DNA of 9,064 bases from Ignavibacteriales bacterium (GTDB lineage Bacteria > Bacteroidota > Ignavibacteria > UBA10030). Position 1 is the stretch's first letter. The number at the start of each line of letters is the position of its first letter. The stretch is taken from assembly GCA_016207365.1 (NCBI GenBank), contig JACQPU010000257.1, forward strand, positions 1 to 9,064, written 5' to 3'. A program made the position numbers and the translations under genes. Shown one piece after another: positions 6,363-9,064 of this stretch. The notes below the pieces were generated by a model that was given only the letters and a program-made list of their open reading frames with translations, did not search any database and was not told the DNA's origin.

Positions 6363-8330
6363 ATGGTAACACCAGAAAGACTTTCGGAGACATTGAACCG
6401 GATCAGGGAAGTCCGGATCGGGGTCATTGGCGATTTCTGTCTGGACGCATATTGGCTCCTCGACACAAGTCCTCCCGAGCCTTCTCTTGAAACAGCCAAA
6501 CCAACGGCGGCAGTAATCAAACAACGATATAGCCTGGGTGGCGCCGGCAACATCGTTAACAACCTTCTTGCTTTGCGCGTGCAGCAGGTCCGCGTCTTTG
6601 GCGTAATCAATGATGACCTGTTTGGCCGTGAAATGCTCATGCAACTGCAGGGGAGCAACGACTTGCACGTACCTCCGTCAAAGGGAAAAATCAACTGCGA
6701 TGGTATGATCATTCAACGCGAACGATGGGACACTCCGGTGTATGCCAAACCGTATCGTGGCATGGAGGAACAGAATCGCATTGATTTTGGTCGTTTTAAT
6801 TCCATAACAGCAGAAACTGAGGACCGGCTCCTCTCGGCAGTCATCCAGGCGCTAGCGCTCGTTGACGCGTTCATCATCAATCAACAGCTTCCCAGAGGCA
6901 TCTATTCCGAGAACGTCACGCGGGCCTTAAACCGCCTTTCAAACGAGCATCCAGAGAGGGTTTTTCTTTTGGATTCGCGAACCCGAAGTGATGAATTCCA
7001 GGGGATGATGTGCAAGATTAATGCATGTGAAGCCGCACGAGTCTCCGGAGAAGTAAAGGAATTCAACGAGTTGGTCCACGTTGATGATCTCAAACGCTAC
7101 GCCCGGCGTATCTTCGAGAAATCCTGCAAACCCGTTTTTATCACGCGAAGCGGTCGGGGAATCCTCCTCTTTGACGGCCGGGACTTCCATGAAATCCCCG
7201 GCATTCAGGTTCTCCAGGCCATTGATCCGGTTGGGGCGGGAGACACGACGGTTTCCGCAATCGCCGCCGCACTGGCTTCCGGAGCTTCTCATAAAGAAGC
7301 CGCCGTCCTTGGGAATCTCGCGTCTGCCGTAACGATCCAAAAGCTGCAACAGACCGGCACAGCCTCTCCTCATGAAATTGTTGAGTTGGCATCGACAGCA
7401 GACTATGTGTTCCGTCCGGAACTTGCCGATGATATCCGACATGCCCGCCATGTTCACGACTCGGAAATCGAAATCATCAATGCTGAGCTCCCGCCTCGGC
7501 ATTTCGCTTACGCTATCTTTGATCACGACGGCACGCTATCGACGTTGCGGCAGGGCTGGGAGGACATCATGGAAACAATGATGGTGCGCTTAATACTGGG
7601 GGGGAAGTACAAGGAGATCGCAGAAGAAGCCTACCACCGTGTCCTCAGGCGAATCCGGGACTACATTGATCAATCCACGGGCATCGAAACGATCCAGCAA
7701 ATGCATGCGCTCGTGGAGATTGTCAAGGAATTTGGGTATATCCCGGCAGAAGACATTCTTGATGCACAGGGATACAAGCACATCTATAATGAAGCGTTGA
7801 TGCAACAGGTAAATTACCGTTTGCAGAGGTTACGACGGGATGAGTTGAGCGCGGCAGACTACACCGTCAAAGGTTCATTTGAGTTCCTTCACGCACTTCA
7901 CAAGCGCGGAGTCAGACTTTACCTCGCCAGCGGAACCGATCAAGAGGATGTTGTCCGGGAAGCGGAGACCCTTGGATACGGGGATATCTTCGAAGGGAAC
8001 ATCTATGGCTGGACAGGTGAGGTCACAAGGAACACCAAAAGAATGGTCATTGAGGGCATTATCAGAAAAAACAATCTGCAGGGGAACGAATTGATTTGCT
8101 TCGGTGATGGTCCGGTGGAGTTGCGGGAGGTCAAACGTTGCGGTGGAGTGGCCGTGGGAATTGCTTCGGATGAGGTACGCCGCTACGGGCTCAACCCGAC
8201 CAAGCGTTCGCGACTGATCAAAGCCGGTGCTGACATTGTCGCGCCGGATTTCACGCAGGGAAACCTCTTGCTACAGATCCTGTCCGGAGGCGTTGGCGTT
8301 TTTCCGCACATACCAGCCGCAGCGCCGTAG
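6363..8330 (+). CDS. PfkB-family sugar kinase fused to a HAD-family phosphatase
   Basis: A 655-residue cytoplasmic two-domain enzyme. Residues about 15-345 are a PfkB/ribokinase-fold kinase most like the HldE/RfaE kinase domain: VIGDFCLDAYW at 21-31, the substrate-site glycines in GGAGNIVNNLL at 59-69, an NxxE at N220-E223, and DPVGAGDT at 288-295 with D294 as catalytic base. Residues about 380-645 are a haloacid dehalogenase domain: motif I FDHDGT (nucleophile D387, acid-base D389), motif II ASGT near S523, and motif IV GDGPVE with D582. About 135 residues between motifs I and II form a helical cap, as in phosphoglycolate-phosphatase-like enzymes. All key residues of both halves are present, so both activities are plausible: phosphorylation of a sugar or sugar phosphate and hydrolysis of a phosphate ester. 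The substrate is unknown. The Shine-Dalgarno sequence is weak, so translation probably depends on coupling to the gene just upstream. Confidence 0.85.
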   Translation: MVTPERLSETLNRIREVRIGVIGDFCLDAYWLLDTSPPEPSLETAKPTAAVIKQRYSLGGAGNIVNNLLALRVQQVRVFGVINDDLFGREMLMQLQGSNDLHVPPSKGKINCDGMIIQRERWDTPVYAKPYRGMEEQNRIDFGRFNSITAETEDRLLSAVIQALALVDAFIINQQLPRGIYSENVTRALNRLSNEHPERVFLLDSRTRSDEFQGMMCKINACEAARVSGEVKEFNELVHVDDLKRYARRIFEKSCKPVFITRSGRGILLFDGRDFHEIPGIQVLQAIDPVGAGDTTVSAIAAALASGASHKEAAVLGNLASAVTIQKLQQTGTASPHEIVELASTADYVFRPELADDIRHARHVHDSEIEIINAELPPRHFAYAIFDHDGTLSTLRQGWEDIMETMMVRLILGGKYKEIAEEAYHRVLRRIRDYIDQSTGIETIQQMHALVEIVKEFGYIPAEDILDAQGYKHIYNEALMQQVNYRLQRLRRDELSAADYTVKGSFEFLHALHKRGVRLYLASGTDQEDVVREAETLGYGDIFEGNIYGWTGEVTRNTKRMVIEGIIRKNNLQGNELICFGDGPVELREVKRCGGVAVGIASDEVRRYGLNPTKRSRLIKAGADIVAPDFTQGNLLLQILSGGVGVFPHIPAAAP

Positions 8331-8341
8331 CAAACGTCCAG

Positions 8342-8638
8342 TCAGAACGGTAGTTCGAGTTTCAACGTCACGAAGTCTCCTTCCTCCAAATCCTCTTTCG
8401 CACGTACGTCGGACTTGACGGGCAGGACGTACGAGGCGGATTTTGCATCCGGAAAAAGTGAGGTTTTCCACGTCGTTGATCCAATAGTCGCCGTAACACG
8501 GATTGATCCCCAGCCAGGGCGCGGACCTTTGGAGGATTGTTTGATCTCATACGCCCGTTTCTTTGGGAGCGTGATAAAGTGCCAGCCAGCGGGGCCCGGG
8601 TAGTGCCATAATTTGGCGCGCACTTTGAGAGTAGTCAT
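8342..8638 (-). CDS. DUF1905-like small protein
   Basis: A 98-residue soluble protein resembling the DUF1905 family, small beta-barrel proteins without an assigned biochemical role. The pattern seen is: opening KVRAKLWHYPGPAGWHFITLP, later GWGSIRVTATIG, TTWKTSLFP, and a DLEEGDFVTLKLEL end. There is no signal peptide or membrane segment. Its ATG overlaps the stop of the upstream gene as TAATG and no Shine-Dalgarno sequence is evident, which points to translational coupling. Its stop faces the stop of the kinase-phosphatase gene across 11 bases. The family call rests on pattern recognition only. Confidence 0.75.
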   Translation of the reverse strand: MTTLKVRAKLWHYPGPAGWHFITLPKKRAYEIKQSSKGPRPGWGSIRVTATIGSTTWKTSLFPDAKSASYVLPVKSDVRAKEDLEEGDFVTLKLELPF

Positions 8639-8940
8639 TATTCAACAATCTGGAAAATCTCGCGTCGCCCCGTCAGGTACATCTCCGTGTACTTTGACAT
8701 CTCTTCGGCCACCTTCGGATCCATGGCCGGATCGGGTTTTCCGGATTTATAGTCCTGCATCTGTTTCTCAAACTCCGCAAGACTCTTCACGCGTGTCTCG
8801 ACAACGACTGTGTTGTAGTCCCCAGCCATGTCGGTCATCACGACCGTGTCAGGATCGGCTGGAAATGCCCTCTTGAAGAGTTTAGCCAGTTTCGATGCCT
8901 GACCCGGCTTTGCGGTGAATACTTCACGAATGATATACAT
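8638..8940 (-). CDS. Small protein resembling the dimeric alpha/beta-barrel (NIPSNAP-like) fold
   Basis: A 100-residue soluble protein. It begins MYIIREVFTAKPGQASKLAK (strand then helix), continues with a central strand-rich segment (VVMTDMAGDYNTVVVETRV) and a helix (SLAEFEKQMQDY), and ends YTEMYLTGRREIFQIVE. This strand-helix-strand layout, the early KPG turn and the C-terminal YxxGRREIF are typical of small ferredoxin-like proteins of the DABB/NIPSNAP type, whose members include monooxygenase-like and stress-response proteins. No catalytic residue can be assigned. The ATG has a strong AGGAGG site 6 bases upstream, which fixes the start. The upstream gene stops 2 bases before it and the downstream gene overlaps by TAATG. 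Confidence 0.7.
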   Translation of the reverse strand: MYIIREVFTAKPGQASKLAKLFKRAFPADPDTVVMTDMAGDYNTVVVETRVKSLAEFEKQMQDYKSGKPDPAMDPKVAEEMSKYTEMYLTGRREIFQIVE

Positions 8941-8942
8941 GG

Positions 8943-9064
8943 TCAGCCTCCTTTTCTGTCCGCCATCGGCTTGTAGCGAAGAAGAACGACTCCGCTCTTG
9001 AACATCCTTGTCGCTGTAAGCTCCAAGTCCAGTTTTTTCCGAAGACCGTGAAAGATCGATGTAC
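8943..9064 (-). CDS. C-terminal fragment of an unrecognised protein, 5' part outside window
   Basis: The last 39 codons of a minus-strand gene that enters from beyond position 9064 and stops with TGA at 8945-8943. The visible end reads from TSIFHGLRKKLDLELTATR to RYKPMADRKGG. Of the three minus-strand frames it is the only one that ends in a stop immediately before the next gene, 2 bases from its ATG, and it carries that gene's ribosome site, as expected for an operon. Too little is visible to name a family. Confidence 0.55.
   Translation of the reverse strand, partial: TSIFHGLRKKLDLELTATRMFKSGVVLLRYKPMADRKGG
8947..8952 (-). promoter_or_regulatory. Strong ribosome binding site of the NIPSNAP-like gene
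   Basis: AGGAGG on the minus strand, 6 bases before the ATG at 8940 and inside the end of the upstream coding sequence. It is the best Shine-Dalgarno match I noticed at any start in the window. Confidence 0.7.

Noticed and set aside
6939..7526. A 195-codon minus-strand open frame opposite the PfkB-HAD gene
   Set aside because: It is antisense to the kinase core including DPVGAGDT; composition and lack of motifs mark it as spurious.
7500..8330. The HAD domain as GmhB (heptose bisphosphate phosphatase)
   Set aside because: About 135 residues separate motifs I and II, meaning a large helical cap, whereas GmhB has almost no cap; only a general HAD assignment is supported.
1..9064. CRISPR array, tRNA/rRNA genes, insertion sequences, phage or toxin-antitoxin genes
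   Set aside because: I noticed no regularly spaced repeats, cloverleaf-like segments, transposase motifs or terminal repeats by reading.

Overview
The window reads as a bacterial chromosome fragment of moderately high GC with tightly packed genes. It most resembles an environmental member of the Bacteroidota/Ignavibacteriota (FCB) side of the tree. That placement is an inference from gene content: a GxGYxYP putative glycoside hydrolase, an Rrf2 regulator with a cysteine-rich loop, and a Thermus-like narC-narG order. No 16S or other phylogenetic marker is present.

Left part (1-4070, minus strand): a three-gene operon reading right to left, rrf2 - narC-like dihaem cytochrome c - narG. The genes overlap by 4 bp (ATGA) and 8 bp (ATGTCTGA). 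NarG is intact over its first 923 codons and runs off the window at position 1, so narH/narJ/narI (or their nxr equivalents) would be expected just outside. The operon encodes the catalytic subunit of a membrane-bound molybdenum nitrate reductase or nitrite oxidoreductase, a membrane-anchored electron-carrying cytochrome, and a probable iron-sulfur sensor protein that controls them.

Control region (4071-4262): a divergent intergenic region. On the minus strand it has a near-consensus sigma-70 promoter (TTGACA, 17 bp, TATATT). A perfect 9-bp inverted repeat lies on the predicted start site and runs into the rrf2 start codon, which fits an autorepressor operator. On the plus strand a weaker promoter (TTGAGT, 17 bp, TAGTAT) and a Shine-Dalgarno sequence serve the next gene.

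Middle part (4263-8330, plus strand): a two-gene unit. The first gene is a secreted GxGYxYP-family putative glycoside hydrolase with an extra N-terminal domain. Three bases after it comes a 655-residue fusion of a PfkB/HldE-like sugar kinase with a HAD-family phosphatase. Together they suggest export-side carbohydrate cleavage plus cytoplasmic phospho-sugar handling, but the substrate cannot be read from sequence.

Right part (8342-9064, minus strand): three small genes in a row, coupled by a 2-bp gap and a TAATG overlap. They are the C-terminal tail of an unrecognised protein, a 100-residue protein resembling the dimeric alpha/beta-barrel/NIPSNAP-like fold, and a DUF1905-like protein. The last converges on the kinase-phosphatase gene with only 11 bp between the stop codons. 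I saw no tRNA, rRNA, CRISPR array, insertion sequence or phage gene.
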